NCBI RefSeq assembly: GCF_905147045.1
Contig: NC_065916.1
Location: forward strand, 4,008,468 to 4,072,467
Source of the DNA: Nymphalis io
Taxonomy: Eukaryota > Arthropoda > Insecta > Lepidoptera > Nymphalidae
Length of the DNA stretch: 64,000 nt
Direction of reading: 5' to 3'
Both the position numbers and the translations under genes were made by a program. The notes beneath the pieces are model-generated. The model did no database searches, was not told where the DNA came from, and worked only from the letters and a program-made list of their open reading frames with translations. Each line of letters begins with the position of its first letter. The stretch's first letter is position 1. Positions 1 to 11,575 of the stretch are shown here, piece after piece.

Positions 1-369
1 GTACTTGTTCGCTATCGGTCTCGCGGTAATATTTAGCCTTAGATGGAGTTTACCACCCACTTAGGGCTGCACTCTCAAGCAACCCGACTCTGAGGAGCGT
101 ACCTCTCGCCGTCTCGCTCCGTCGCTACGGGCCTGGCACCCTCTACGGGAAAACGGCCCCGTTCAAGACGAACTTGGACAGGAGTGGCGACGACGAGAAA
201 GCGATACCTCCCGAACACCACATCTCCCGCGATCGTTACAACCGCGGGATTCAGTGCTGGGCTATTTCCTGTTCGCTCGCCGCTACTAAGGAAATCCTGG
301 TTAGTTTCTTTTCCTCCGCTTACTAATATGCTTAAATTCGGCGGGTGATCCTCCCTGATCTGAGGCCAA
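1..369 (-). rRNA. 28S ribosomal RNA, 5' end only
   Basis: The reverse complement reads as the conserved start of eukaryotic large-subunit rRNA: the stretch at about 315-369 gives the pyrimidine-poor start followed by the GAATTTAAGCATATTA block, and 1-110 gives the conserved block that includes GGGTGGTAAACTCCATCTAA. The gene runs off the left edge, so only about 370 nt are present. The 5' boundary is set by homology and could move by about 10 nt. No R1 or R2 element is seen, but their target sites lie outside this part. Confidence 0.95.
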
Positions 370-1267
370 CGATAAAAAAAAAACGAGGCAGACGCGATAT
401 CCGTCAACGCGACGGCGCCGCTTTCGTCGAGACGAGACGAGACGAGACGAGATCTTCATCATCATCCGTCCGTTCCGACGTCGGCGTCGACGCGCTCTTC
501 GGACGTCGAGTCCGCCTACTATTCGTTATCGCGCGTGCACGCACGTGCGCGCGTTCGTTCGTTCGCCACCCCGCCGTCTGTGTATATAATGATAACACAG
601 ACACGAGAGACGACACGACGCGACACGACACGACACGACACGCCTCGAAAACGAATACGACGTTTACATGTCATCACGTACGCAATGCGCGCTTTATGTG
701 TATACGTCGTAACGAAAACGGAGCTGTTTTATCGATATACGTTCGATCGATGTTCGATAACGAGAAACGTACGAACTCTCGCTCTCTCACTAGACTAGAA
801 GAGATCGGCCCTCATATATCCGATTACCCTCTTTGATCGAACGATAGAACGACGATCGAAAGGTCGGAGATGGGGGCGCGCTCTCGACTAGACCGATCGA
901 CGAAGACGACGACGACGACGACGACGCCGTAGACGACGTAGACGTACGAATCGGTAGAGCGAGCGACGCTCTCGGTCTCTCACACATCGCGCATAACGAA
1001 ACTCCGTGACGTAAACGTACACACGAACCGTATATAAATACAAAAATTTTGTAATATACACGAACACGCATGGTACATAAACATACATACACGTCGTATT
1101 GAAATATTTGAACGGACCGAGAGAGAGTCGGTTCGTATACGAATACGAATACGAACGAACTCTAAAACGGATACCGTCATGTGTTCGAGAATAACGTATA
1201 AAAGTTTAACATTACGAAAAACTATATACACATTAAACATTGAACAGTGTGGTATATATTTTTATAC
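370..1267 (-). other. Internal transcribed spacer 2 (ITS2)
   Basis: This is the spacer between 5.8S and 28S of the same minus-strand transcription unit, about 900 nt. It is full of simple CGA/GAC and GACGA runs, for example at 430-455, 608-650 and 900-930. Open frames here come from the low-complexity sequence and have no protein features. Confidence 0.85.
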
Positions 1268-1427
1268 AGCCGGCCCTCAGACAGGAGTGGTCCTGGATGT
1301 TTCTCCACGGACCGCAATGTGCGTTCGAAATGTCGATGTTCAAATGTGTCCTGCAGTTCACACTATGACGCGCAGTTAACTGCGTTCTTCATCGACCCGC
1401 GAGCCAAGTGATCCACCGTCCAGGGTA
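1268..1427 (-). rRNA. 5.8S ribosomal RNA
   Basis: The reverse complement contains the hallmark 5.8S blocks CGGTGGATCACT, GGGTCGATGAAGAACGCAG and GAACATCGACATTTCGAACG, in order over about 160 nt. It lies between 18S and 28S, as expected. The ends are approximate to a few bases. There is no sign of the 2S split seen in flies, which fits a non-dipteran insect. Confidence 0.93.
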
Positions 1428-2835
1428 ATTGTTTATTTTCATGATGATTAGTTTCTACGATCACTGAAGCGATTCTATACACGCCCGTGATATTAGTTTG
1501 TTTAAATTTTTTTTTTTTTTCTTTTTTTTATTTCTTTTCAGTATATAAATAAAAATTAAAAAAAAAAAAAATATTAAAAAAAAAAAATTAAAAAAAAATA
1601 TACGTTATTTGAAGATGACGATGCGCTATCGAAAGACGACAACATCGTGCTTTCCTCGAGAAACCGACGTCGAAACATCAGAAGGGACGCGTTGAACGAC
1701 CCCGTTTTTATTATATTCGGAGTCGTCGTCTCGCATCCGAACGACATACGAACGCCGAACCGCATTTTGTTTTATTTCATTTTACGAAAAAAACAAACGA
1801 AACTTTCAGCGGACGCTTCTCGTATCCCCGCCGACTGACCGATCGACTGACTGACTGATCGTCGATCATCGTATCATCGTCTAGGAGAGCGTGTGAAACG
1901 CATCATCGCACGTATCGATCGAAAGCACGAGGCCTCTATGAAAATATGATATAACGCATAAAACACAAAACACGAAAACACATCGACGTCACCACGGATC
2001 GATATCATATTAAATTCAAAAACGAATTCAAATCGACACTCACATAACGACCGATCGATGTAAACGATGACGAGACTCGTAATCGAACGGAGACGACGAC
2101 GCGTAACGTAGACGTAGACGTAGACGTAGACGAAGAACGAAAGACGAAAACGAAAACGAAGAGCGACGAGAGTCTTGAACTCGAAACGTATACAGTGTCG
2201 TATATATATTATACATGTGACTCGCGGCGCGGATTCTTGCCGGTCTACGTACACAGGTATAACGAAGACGACTACGGTAACGACGAGTGAAGACTGCACG
2301 CGTGCAACTTCGATGTTCGTTAGCTAGCGTTCTCGCTAGTTACGTTCGCCGCGTACATACGACGTCCACATTCGAATTGAAAGTACACGATTACATACGT
2401 CTTACGACGATCGTTATGTTCGTATCTCTTTTTATAATACTACGTTTTAATATATATACGTATATCGATTCGATGACGACGCTTCAGCGATACGTATTGT
2501 ATTTATATATTTTTTTGCGAATATCGTTATTTTCATACGTGATGATACTAACGTCGAAGGCGATGACGACTCGTATATCAACGAACGCCTAGACGAAGAC
2601 GACGTAGTCGTCGTCGTCGTCGTCGGAGAAACGATAATGCGATCCACCGATCGAATTCGCATTTTTTCGTATTATGATTCTTTTTGGTTGTTGTTATTGT
2701 TATTGTTTTATTATATCGTCGTATATCGGCACTCTCATTGCTCTTTCGTGCTGCACTATTTATCTCGCTCGTATACAGAGAAGAGCTCGATCCGCACAGA
2801 GACGAAACAGAATTCGAGATAGATAAACGTACGTT
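1428..2835 (-). other. Internal transcribed spacer 1 (ITS1)
   Basis: Spacer of about 1.4 kb between 18S and 5.8S. It holds homopolymer A/T runs (1507-1600) and short GTAGAC and GAC microsatellites (2110-2135, 2594-2625). No gene-like features are seen. Confidence 0.85.
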
Positions 2836-2856
2836 AATGATCCTTCCGCAGGTTCC

Positions 2857-2892
<36 letters not shown>

Positions 2893-2976
2893 AATGATCA
2901 AGTTTGGTCAACTTCCCAGCAACGCCGACGGCCGTGAAGCCACCGCGTGTCGGTCCGAAGACCTCACTAAATCATT

Positions 2977-3022
<46 letters not shown>

Positions 3023-3491
3023 ATCAACGCGAGCTTATGACTCGCGCTTACTAGGAATTCCTCGTTTATGGGGGATAATTGCAAACCCCAATCCCCAGCA
3101 CGAAGGAGTTTCAACGGGTTGCCCGGGCCTCTAGGCCAGGGAGAACATGCTGATTCCTTCAGTGTAGCGCGCGTGCGGCCCAGGACATCTAAGGGCATCA
3201 CAGACCTGTTATTGCTCAATCTCGTGCGGCTCGAAGCCGCCGGTCCCTCTAAGAAGAATTTTAATACGCCGCCAGTGAGTTGCTCGACCGAAATCGGGCA
3301 CACCTAAATGACGACGCCTATTTAGCAGGCTAGAGTCTCGTTCGTTACCGGAATTAACCAGACAAATCGCTCCACCAACTAAGAACGGCCATGCACCACC
3401 ACCCACCGAATCAAGAAAGAGCTATTAATCTGTCAATCCTTCCGGTGTCCGGGCCTGGTGAGATTTCCCGTGTTGAGTCAAATTAAGCCGC

Positions 3492-3540
<49 letters not shown>

Positions 3541-4735
3541 TTTGCAACCATACTCCCCCCGGAGTCCAAAATCTTTGGTTTCCCGGAAGCTGCCCGCCGA
3601 GCCATTGTAGTAACGTCGGCGGATCGCTAGATGACATATTTACGGTTAGAACTAGGGCGGTATCTAATCGCCTTCGAACCTCTAACTTTCGTTCTTGATT
3701 GATGAAAACACCTTTGGCAAATGCTTTCGCTGATGTTCGTCTTGCGACGATCCAAGAATTTCACCTCTAACGTCGCAATACGAATGCCCCCAGTTATCCC
3801 TATTAATCATTACCTCGGAGTTCTGAAAACCAACAAAATAGAACCGAGATCATATTCTATTATTCCATGCACGAAATATTCAAGCGGCATTTTGAGCCCG
3901 CTTTGAGCACTCTAATTTGTTCAAAGTAAAATTGTCGGCCCACCTCGACACTCACCGAAGAGCACCGCGATAGGATTTTGATATTGAACCGGCGTTTTAC
4001 CGCCGGCTCACCGACGATATGCTCCGCAAACGTGTCAGTATCACCGCGGATGCGGTGCACCGACAGCGCGGCGCACAAATGCAACTACGAGCTTTTTAAC
4101 CGCAACAATTTTAGTATACGCTATTGGAGCTGGAATTACCGCGGCTGCTGGCACCAGACTTGCCCTCCAATTGTTCCTCGTTAAAATATTTAAAGTGTAC
4201 TCATTCCGATTACGAGGCCTCGAAAGAGTCCCGTATCGTTATTTTTCGTCACTACCTCCCCGTGCCGGGAGTGGGTAATTTGCGCGCCTGCTGCCTTCCT
4301 TGGATGTGGTAGCCGTTTCTCAGGCTCCCTCTCCGGAATCGAACCCTGATTCCCCGTTACCCGTGACAACCATGGTAGTCGCAGAAACTACCATCGAAAG
4401 TTGATAAGGCAGACATTTGAAAGATGCGTCGCCGGTACTGGACCATGCGATCGGCAAAAGTTATCCAGATTCATCAAAATTAACGACTTCGGACGAGACG
4501 CCCTCCGTCGATTGGTTTTGATCTAATAAAAGCACTCATCCCATCACTGGTCAGAGTTCTGATTGCATGTATTAGCTCTAGAATTACCACAGTTATCCAA
4601 GTAACTGAGTAAGATCTAAGGAACCAAAACTGATATATTGAGCCATTCGCGGTATCGCCTTAATACGGCTTGCACTGAGACATGCATGGCTTAATCTTTG
4701 AGACAAGCATATAACTACTGGCAGGATCAACCAGG
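2836..4735 (-). rRNA. 18S ribosomal RNA, complete
   Basis: The gene begins at 4735 with CCTGGTTGATCCTGCCAGTA and ends at 2836 with the AAGGATCATTA terminus, about 1,900 nt, the usual insect length. Internal universal blocks are all recognisable: the 530-loop region near 4130, TTGACGGAAGGGCACCACCAGG near 3500, and the decoding region near 3000. One base in helix 45 (position 2856) differs from the usual eukaryotic sequence, giving GTAGGGGAACC in the RNA sense where eukaryotes normally have GTAGGTGAACC. Otherwise it looks functional. Confidence 0.96.
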
Positions 4736-5865
4736 GAGCTAACATAGATTATTCTCGACGACGACGACGACACGTCCGTGCGTGCTTGCGCGAACGCGAC
4801 ACCTTCGCCGTAAGTTTCTCTCATTTAACTCGATTCTCGTTTCTGGCAACGACGACGACGACGACGACGTTGTCTTCGTTCGTCGTCGCTTCGAAACGAG
4901 GTTCGTCGTACCGTATCGATTCGATCGCGTTAGACGCGATAGACTCTTACGGTTGACTTTTTTCATTCATTATCATAATAAATAATGATAAATAACCGAC
5001 GACATCGAAGTAGCCCGAGAAGAGCACGACGACGACGACGACGACGACGATTCGTCTTCTAAGATGACACTCGACGGTCACGAATATGAATATTCGAAAC
5101 GAGATCGTTCATTTTAGAAACACTTCCGTACACGATGTGCACGTATGTTATTGTTCAACGGATATATGTGTCGTGAAACATTCGGATCGACGCCCGGTGT
5201 TTGAGTGTTCGTACCGATACTCGGGTTATGTATTTTTCGTACATGATAGTTTTTGTTAATATAAAGAGTTTTAGGAACGACCGTTTCGCATACATTTCTA
5301 TATGCATTAAACGAACGTACTGAATCTTTTAAAAACTCCGTCTGCCGCGTTTATCTCCGAAGACATCGTCATCGCACCACACATCGGGGTCCACAATAAA
5401 TCTACACGAGAACGTCATACGTTATCATGTCGATGAATTTGTAGAGAGAGGAGCGATGACGACGCCGGAGTCGCTTTAGAAAGAGCAACTTACGTACGTC
5501 CGTCGGTCGGCACAGTTATAGAACGAAAAGTATATTTCTCCACATTATTTGTATAATATATTATTATTGTAAAACGACAACGCCGCGACGAGCTTACGAC
5601 GACGACGACCGCGGCAGCAGCAATACATTATAATATAATACAATACTAGAAGAAAACAACTTTTCGATAGAGTCTTATCTTCAACGGTTGCGACGCGTCT
5701 CACGAAATAATATTATCATATATATCGTTCGACGTTCGAACCGAACGTACTCTATGTATATGCCGGACGATGAATATGACATTCGGCGCTTCATAACGGC
5801 GGATGTATTTTTTTCGAATATTTTTATATTTAATGTTTTATATATAATATCAACCCCCTCCCACA
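4736..5865 (-). other. 5' external transcribed spacer and promoter-side intergenic spacer
   Basis: This lies upstream of 18S on the minus strand, so it should contain the 5' ETS and the RNA polymerase I start. It is rich in CGA/GAC microsatellites (4757-4770, 4850-4870, 5022-5050, 5599-5610) and becomes AT-rich near 5540-5850. Insect Pol I promoters are poorly conserved and no start site can be placed from the sequence. Confidence 0.7.
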
Positions 5866-7222
5866 TATCTTTGAAATGTGAAAAAAATAACGCGGTACGT
5901 TCGTGTATTGTGGAATCGAAGTTTACATTTTACGACGATAACATACTTCATTTTTCTGAAATATTTTAAAATAACATTAGAATCGAACACGATAACGATA
6001 TCCGAGTGATTTCATTCGATCACTAAATTTGAACTATAACAGAACGATAATATAACATCTTTGAAATGTGAAAAAATTAATGCGGTAAGTTCGTGTATTG
6101 TGGAATCGAAGTTTACATTTTACGACGATAACATACTTTATTTATCTGAAACATTTTAAAATGACACTAGATTCGATCATTGCATTTGAACTATAACAGA
6201 AAGATAATATAATATCCTTCAAATGTGAAAAAATTAACGCGGTACGTTCGTGTATTGTGGAATCGAAGTTTACATTTTACGACGATATCATACTTTATTT
6301 ATCTGAAATATTTTAAAATAACATTAGAATCGAACACGATAACGATATCCGAGTGATTTCATTCGATCACTAAATTTGAACTATAACAGAACGATAATAT
6401 AATATCTTCGAAATGTGAAAAAATTAACGCGGTACGTTCGTGTATTGTGGAATCTAAGTTTACATTTTACGACGATAACATACTTTATTTATCTAAAATA
6501 TGTTAAAATAACACTAGATTCGATCATTGCATTTGAAATATAACAGAACGATAATATAATATCTTCAAAATGTGAAAAAATTAACGCGGTACGTTCGTGT
6601 ATTGTGGAATCGAAGTTTACATTTTACGACGATAACATACTTTATTTATCTAAAATATGTTAAAATAACACTAGATTCGATCATTGCATTTGAACTATAA
6701 CAGAACGATAATAAAATATCATTGAAATGTGAAAAAAATAACGCGGTACGTTCGTGTATTGTGGAATCGAAGTTTACATTTTACGACGATAACATACTTC
6801 ATTTTTCTGAAATATTTTAAAATAACATTAGAATCGAACACGATAACGATATCCGAGTGATTTCATTCGATCACTAAATTTGAACTATAACAGAACGATA
6901 ATATAACATCTTTGAAATGTGAAAAAATTAATGCGGTAAGTTCGTGTATTGTGGAATCGAAGTTTACATTTTACGACGATAACATACTTTATTTATCTGA
7001 AACATTTTAAAATGACACTAGATTCGATCATTGCATTTGAACTATAACAGAAAGATAATATAATATCCTTCAAATGTGAAAAAATTAACGCGGTACGTTC
7101 GTGTATTGTGGAATCGAAGTTTACATTTTACGACGATAACATACTTTATTTTTCTGAAATATTTTAAAATAACATTAGAATCGAACACGATAACGATATC
7201 CGAGTGATTTCATTCGATCACT

Positions 7223-7228
<6 letters not shown>
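5866..7228 (-). repeat. rDNA intergenic spacer tandem repeat, left block
   Basis: Tandem units share a core running from AAATGTGAAAAAAT through GTGTATTGTGGAATCGAAG to ACTATAACAGAACGATAAT. Using AAATGTG as the marker, units start at 5874, 6064, 6221, 6411, 6568, 6725, 6915 and 7072, so every spacing is either 190 or 157 bp. The 190-bp form carries an extra 33 bp around the AACGATATCCGAGTGATTTC segment. The array is interrupted at 7229 by a LINE and resumes at 10048. Confidence 0.92.
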
Positions 7229-7269
<41 letters not shown>

Positions 7270-10047
7270 TTTTTTTTTTTTATTTTATTTATTTGGGAAA
7301 CATACAGCATAATATAATACATAAAATTTAGTAACAAAATAAATTTCACTTAAGCCAACAAAGTTTCCACTTATACAAACAAACATGGAGTGAACCTAAC
7401 GATAACAAGTTATTTAACAATTTATTAAGATATATGAATAAAGTATTAAAAATAATTTAAAACAGAAAAAAAAAAAAAAAAAACGATAAGTATATTACTG
7501 ACAAATACAGTTTTTTAGAGCTTCTTTGAACTTAAATAAATTTTCGTTAAATATATCTATACTAGTGTAGCGTTTATTATGATTGTCACATGCTCTTACT
7601 AAAAAGCGATTTTTAGCATAGTTCGTTCTACACATTGGGACATAAAAGGTATGTTTTGAACGGGCAATGGAATGTGAGCACTTGATATAAATGTTGTTGA
7701 CTAAGTACATTGAATCGACAAAATTATTTACAATTTTGTAAAGAAAAACCTGATCTTTGCATTCCCTGCGTTTCTCAAGCGACAAAATATTAAGCTTATT
7801 AATAGCATTGGACCCAAATTTACGCGTTAATCTTCTAATAAATTTATTCTGAACATTTTCGATAGCCATAACATACTTAGAGTATTGTGGATTCCAAACC
7901 GTTGAAGCGAATTCCAAATTAGATCTTACATACGAGTTATACAACACATTATATGTATTGATATGCTTAAAGTCTCTTCCCTGGCGAAATATGAAACCCA
8001 TCATACTGTAAGCTTTTGCGATAATTTTATTCACATGCCTGTCAAATAATAAATTAGAATCTAGAAGCACTCCTAGGTCCCTAACCTCGGTTACCCTCTT
8101 AATTAAATGATTGGAAATTGTGTAATCAAATAAAATTGGATTTTTTTTTCTAGAAAATGTTATTACATTGCATTTTTCAAAGTTAAGATGTAGGCCATTA
8201 GATGAACAATATTGCACTAAAATATCCAAATCATATTGCAAGTTTGAGCAGTCATCACTTCTTTTTATGATTTTAAATAGTTTTGTATCATCGGCATATA
8301 GAAGTATGTCAGGATTTTGAAAATTTTTTAGTATATCATTAATGAAAATGTTAAACAATAGGGGACCGAGGTGAGAGCCCTGAGGAACCCCAGATGTTAT
8401 GGGGACAAAACTAGAAATGTGTCCCTTGACAGCGACTGCTTGAGTTCTGTCACGGAGATACGACGTTATCCATCTTAGCAAATCGCCGTGTATACCAGTA
8501 TATGCAAGTTTTTTAATTAATAGCGTATGTGGAATTTTATCAAATGCTTTTGAGTAATCGGTATACACAGCGTCAACCTGATGTCCTCTCTCCATGGCTG
8601 AAAGAACAACATCGAGAAACTCAACAAGATTAGACTCAACTGATCTTTTATTTACGAATCCATGTTGTTGGGTAATGAGCAGAGGTTTTATTAAAGGAAA
8701 CAAAGTATCGTAAATAATCTTCTCAAATAATTTAGGTATGATAGATAACATTGATATTCCACGATAATTTTTGACAATATGCTTATCTCCATTTTTAAAA
8801 ATGGGAACAACAAGCGATTTTTTCCAAACAGGTGGTAGTATGCCTGAATATATGGATTTGTTAAAGAGTAAATGTAAAGGGATTGATAAAGATTTACTGC
8901 ATCGTTTTAAAAACATAGGATGTAATCCATCTGGGCCACTGCCTTTAGACGAGTCAAGTTTTGAGAGATATCTTTCAATGGTACGGCATGATACATTAAT
9001 AGTACTAATTAAGGACTGACTACTATGCTTGTTTAAATAATCAACCTCGGGTTGATTCACTTCTACTTCAAAAACTGATTTAAAGTAGTTACTAAATAGA
9101 TTAGAGATCGATGGGCCGTCGGAGCCAACCGTATTGTCATGAAACATGGTGTCAGGTATATTATTACTACCTTTCTTTGATTTTATAAATGACCAGAATT
9201 TCCGAGAACTGTGATGAATATTATCTTCAGCCCTAGCAATAAAGACATTATAACACTCTCTTTCCATCAATTTAGTTCTGTGTCGAAGGTCAGCAAATTT
9301 GTCATAGTCACTATTATGACCATAAATTTTCCATCGTTTATGCACTTGTAATTTCTTTTTAATCAATTTAATTAAAAACTTGCTAAACCATACAGGATAT
9401 TTATTGATATCGTATACTGTTTTAGCTGGTACAAAGCGATCCACAATATTATTAACTATTAAATAAAACTTATCTACTGCGTTAATTATATCACATGTTT
9501 CGAATTGTTCCACCCAATCAATATTATTTAGCTCATTGTTAATTGCGTTGTAGTCAGCAACATGAAAGCGACGAACAATTCGAGGAGCATAACGTAAATT
9601 TGAATCATTCAACATAATATCCGTCAACACAGAGAGAGACGGATGATGAACGTCTTCAGGCAAAGATAATGGTGTTGTTCTATCGACCGAACAACTACAG
9701 TTTGACAGAACGAGATCCAATAGTCTATTATTACCATTAAAAATCCCATTATACTGACACCAGCCAGAGAAGCACATAAAAGCAAATAGTTGCATAATTA
9801 AATTATTTTCGGATGGGTTTTGGATAGCTAGCGTATTTTCAGAGTTATGTGACCACACAATATCTCCCATGTTGAAATCTCCTACAACAATATATTTATC
9901 AAAAGGGTTATTCAAATTTAAATCTGATAAGAACTCAAAAAATGTGGCTTCAGAATCGCTCTGGTGTTGATTTTGAGGGAAATAACAACAGAAAAGTCGT
10001 AGTTTTTGTTTACTTAAACCCTGTCCGACCACTATATTAACAGAACG
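7229..10047 (-). mobile_element. 5'-truncated LINE inserted in the rDNA spacer array
   Basis: A non-LTR retrotransposon on the minus strand splits one 190-bp spacer unit. Its 3' end is the long T-rich run starting at 7229 (poly(A) on its own strand, with AATAAAT motifs). Its 5' end at 10047 falls inside the endonuclease domain, so it is truncated. The spacer sequence before (CACTAAATTT) and after (ATTTGAACTATAAC) joins seamlessly if the element is removed, with only ATTT available as a target duplication. The protein resembles the CR1/Jockey group of LINEs; a more exact clade is not certain. Confidence 0.9.
7495..10047 (-). CDS. LINE endonuclease/reverse transcriptase, N-terminally truncated
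   Basis: One uninterrupted frame of about 850 codons. It starts inside an APE-type endonuclease: the GDFN catalytic motif is near residue 50 and the start of the domain is missing. A reverse transcriptase follows, with GSGPDG, YTDYSKAFDKIPH, TSGVPQGSHLGPLLF and the catalytic YADD box near residue 579 (about 8288-8299), then the usual LINE thumb and C-terminal region. The frame has no ATG because the 5' end was lost; it reads through from the insertion junction. With no stops over 2.5 kb, insertion was probably recent. It cannot move by itself without the lost endonuclease half and 5' UTR. Confidence 0.9.
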   Translation of the reverse strand, partial: RSVNIVVGQGLSKQKLRLFCCYFPQNQHQSDSEATFFEFLSDLNLNNPFDKYIVVGDFNMGDIVWSHNSENTLAIQNPSENNLIMQLFAFMCFSGWCQYNGIFNGNNRLLDLVLSNCSCSVDRTTPLSLPEDVHHPSLSVLTDIMLNDSNLRYAPRIVRRFHVADYNAINNELNNIDWVEQFETCDIINAVDKFYLIVNNIVDRFVPAKTVYDINKYPVWFSKFLIKLIKKKLQVHKRWKIYGHNSDYDKFADLRHRTKLMERECYNVFIARAEDNIHHSSRKFWSFIKSKKGSNNIPDTMFHDNTVGSDGPSISNLFSNYFKSVFEVEVNQPEVDYLNKHSSQSLISTINVSCRTIERYLSKLDSSKGSGPDGLHPMFLKRCSKSLSIPLHLLFNKSIYSGILPPVWKKSLVVPIFKNGDKHIVKNYRGISMLSIIPKLFEKIIYDTLFPLIKPLLITQQHGFVNKRSVESNLVEFLDVVLSAMERGHQVDAVYTDYSKAFDKIPHTLLIKKLAYTGIHGDLLRWITSYLRDRTQAVAVKGHISSFVPITSGVPQGSHLGPLLFNIFINDILKNFQNPDILLYADDTKLFKIIKRSDDCSNLQYDLDILVQYCSSNGLHLNFEKCNVITFSRKKNPILFDYTISNHLIKRVTEVRDLGVLLDSNLLFDRHVNKIIAKAYSMMGFIFRQGRDFKHINTYNVLYNSYVRSNLEFASTVWNPQYSKYVMAIENVQNKFIRRLTRKFGSNAINKLNILSLEKRRECKDQVFLYKIVNNFVDSMYLVNNIYIKCSHSIARSKHTFYVPMCRTNYAKNRFLVRACDNHNKRYTSIDIFNENLFKFKEALKNCICQ

Positions 10048-11575
10048 ATTTGAACTATAACAGAACGATAATATAACATCTTTGAAATGTGAAAAAATTA
10101 ATGCGGTAAGTTCGTGTATTGTGGAATCGAAGTTTACATTTTACGACGATAACATACTTTATTTATCTGAAACATTTTAAAATGACACTAGATTCGATCA
10201 TTGCATTTGAACTATAACAGAAAGATAATATAATATCCTTCAAATGTGAAAAAATTAACGCGGTACGTTCGTGTATTGTGGAATCGAAGTTTACATTTTA
10301 CGACGATAACATACTTTAGCGACATCGTTCATGACACGAACTAACCACGAACGTGACACTACAAAATTTACATCTTATAATATCTTTCAAATGTGAAAAA
10401 ATTAACGCGGTACGTTCGTGTATTGTGGAATCGAAGTTTACATTTTACGACGATAACATACTTTATTTATCTGAAATATTTTAAAATGACTCTAGATTCG
10501 ATCATTGCATTTGAACTATAACAGAAAGATAATATAATATCCTTCAAATGTGAAAAAATTAACGCGGTACGTTCGTGTATTGTGGAATCGAAGTTTACAT
10601 TTTACGACGATAACATACTTTATTTTTCTGAAATATTTTAAAATAACATTAGAATCGAACACGATAACGATATCCGAGTGATTTCATTCGATCACTAAAT
10701 TTGAACTATAACAGAACGATAATATAATATCTTCGAAATGTGAAAAAATTAACGCGGCACGTTCGTGTATTGTGGAATCGAAGTTTACATTTTACGACGA
10801 TAACATACTTTATTTTTCTAAAATATGTTAAAATAACACTAGATTCGATCATTGCATTTGAAATATAACAGAACGATAATATAATATCTTTCAAATGTGA
10901 AAAAATTAACGCGGTACGTTCGTGTATTGTGGAATCGAAGTTTACATTTTACGATGATAACATACTTTATTTATCTGAAATATTTTAAAATAACATTAGA
11001 ATCGAACACGATAACGATATCCGAGTGATTTCATTCGATCACTGCATTTGAACTATAACAGAACGATAATAAAATATCCTTCAAATGTGAAAAAATTAAC
11101 GCGGTACGTTCGTGTATTGTGGAATCGAAGTTTACATTTTACGACGATAACATACTTTATTTTTCTGAAAAATTTTAAAATAACATTAGAATCGAACACG
11201 ATAACGATATCCGAGTGATTTCATTCGATCACTGAATTTGAACTATAACAGAACGATAATGTAATATCTTTGAAATGTGAAAAAATTAACGCGGTACGTT
11301 CGTGTATTGTGGAATCGAAGTTTACATTTTACGACGATAACATACTTTATTTTTCTGAAATATTTTAAAATAACATTAGAATCGAACACGATAACGATAT
11401 CCGAGTGATTTCATTCGATCACTAAATTTGAACTATAACAGAACGATAATATAATATCTTTCAAATGTGAAAAAATTAACGCGGTACGTTCGTGTATTGT
11501 GGAATCGAAGTTTACATTTTACGATTTCATTCGATCATTGCATTTGAACTATAACAGAACGATAATATAATATCG
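10048..11575 (-). repeat. rDNA intergenic spacer tandem repeat, right block and array end
   Basis: Continuation of the spacer repeat after the LINE. AAATGTG markers are at 10085, 10242, 10389, 10546, 10736, 10893, 11083, 11273 and 11463. Spacings are 157 or 190 bp except for one unit of 147 bp (10242-10389), in which the usual middle is replaced by an unrelated stretch at about 10319-10378. The last unit is shortened and ends at about 11575, where repeat similarity stops abruptly. Confidence 0.9.

Noticed and set aside
345..1240. Open frames on both strands in ITS2
   Set aside because: They consist of arginine, serine and threonine runs from CGA/GAC microsatellites in a ribosomal spacer and have no protein features.
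3068..3406. Overlapping frames within 18S rRNA
   Set aside because: The sequence is conserved ribosomal RNA; the frames are incidental.
7229..10047. LINE considered as an rDNA-specific R element
   Set aside because: It lies in the spacer repeat, not in a 28S target site, and its protein has the APE endonuclease and RT motifs of general CR1/Jockey-type LINEs.
5866..11575. Tandem repeats considered as a CRISPR-like array
   Set aside because: Units are continuous 157/190-bp tandem repeats without unique spacers, next to rRNA genes in a eukaryote.
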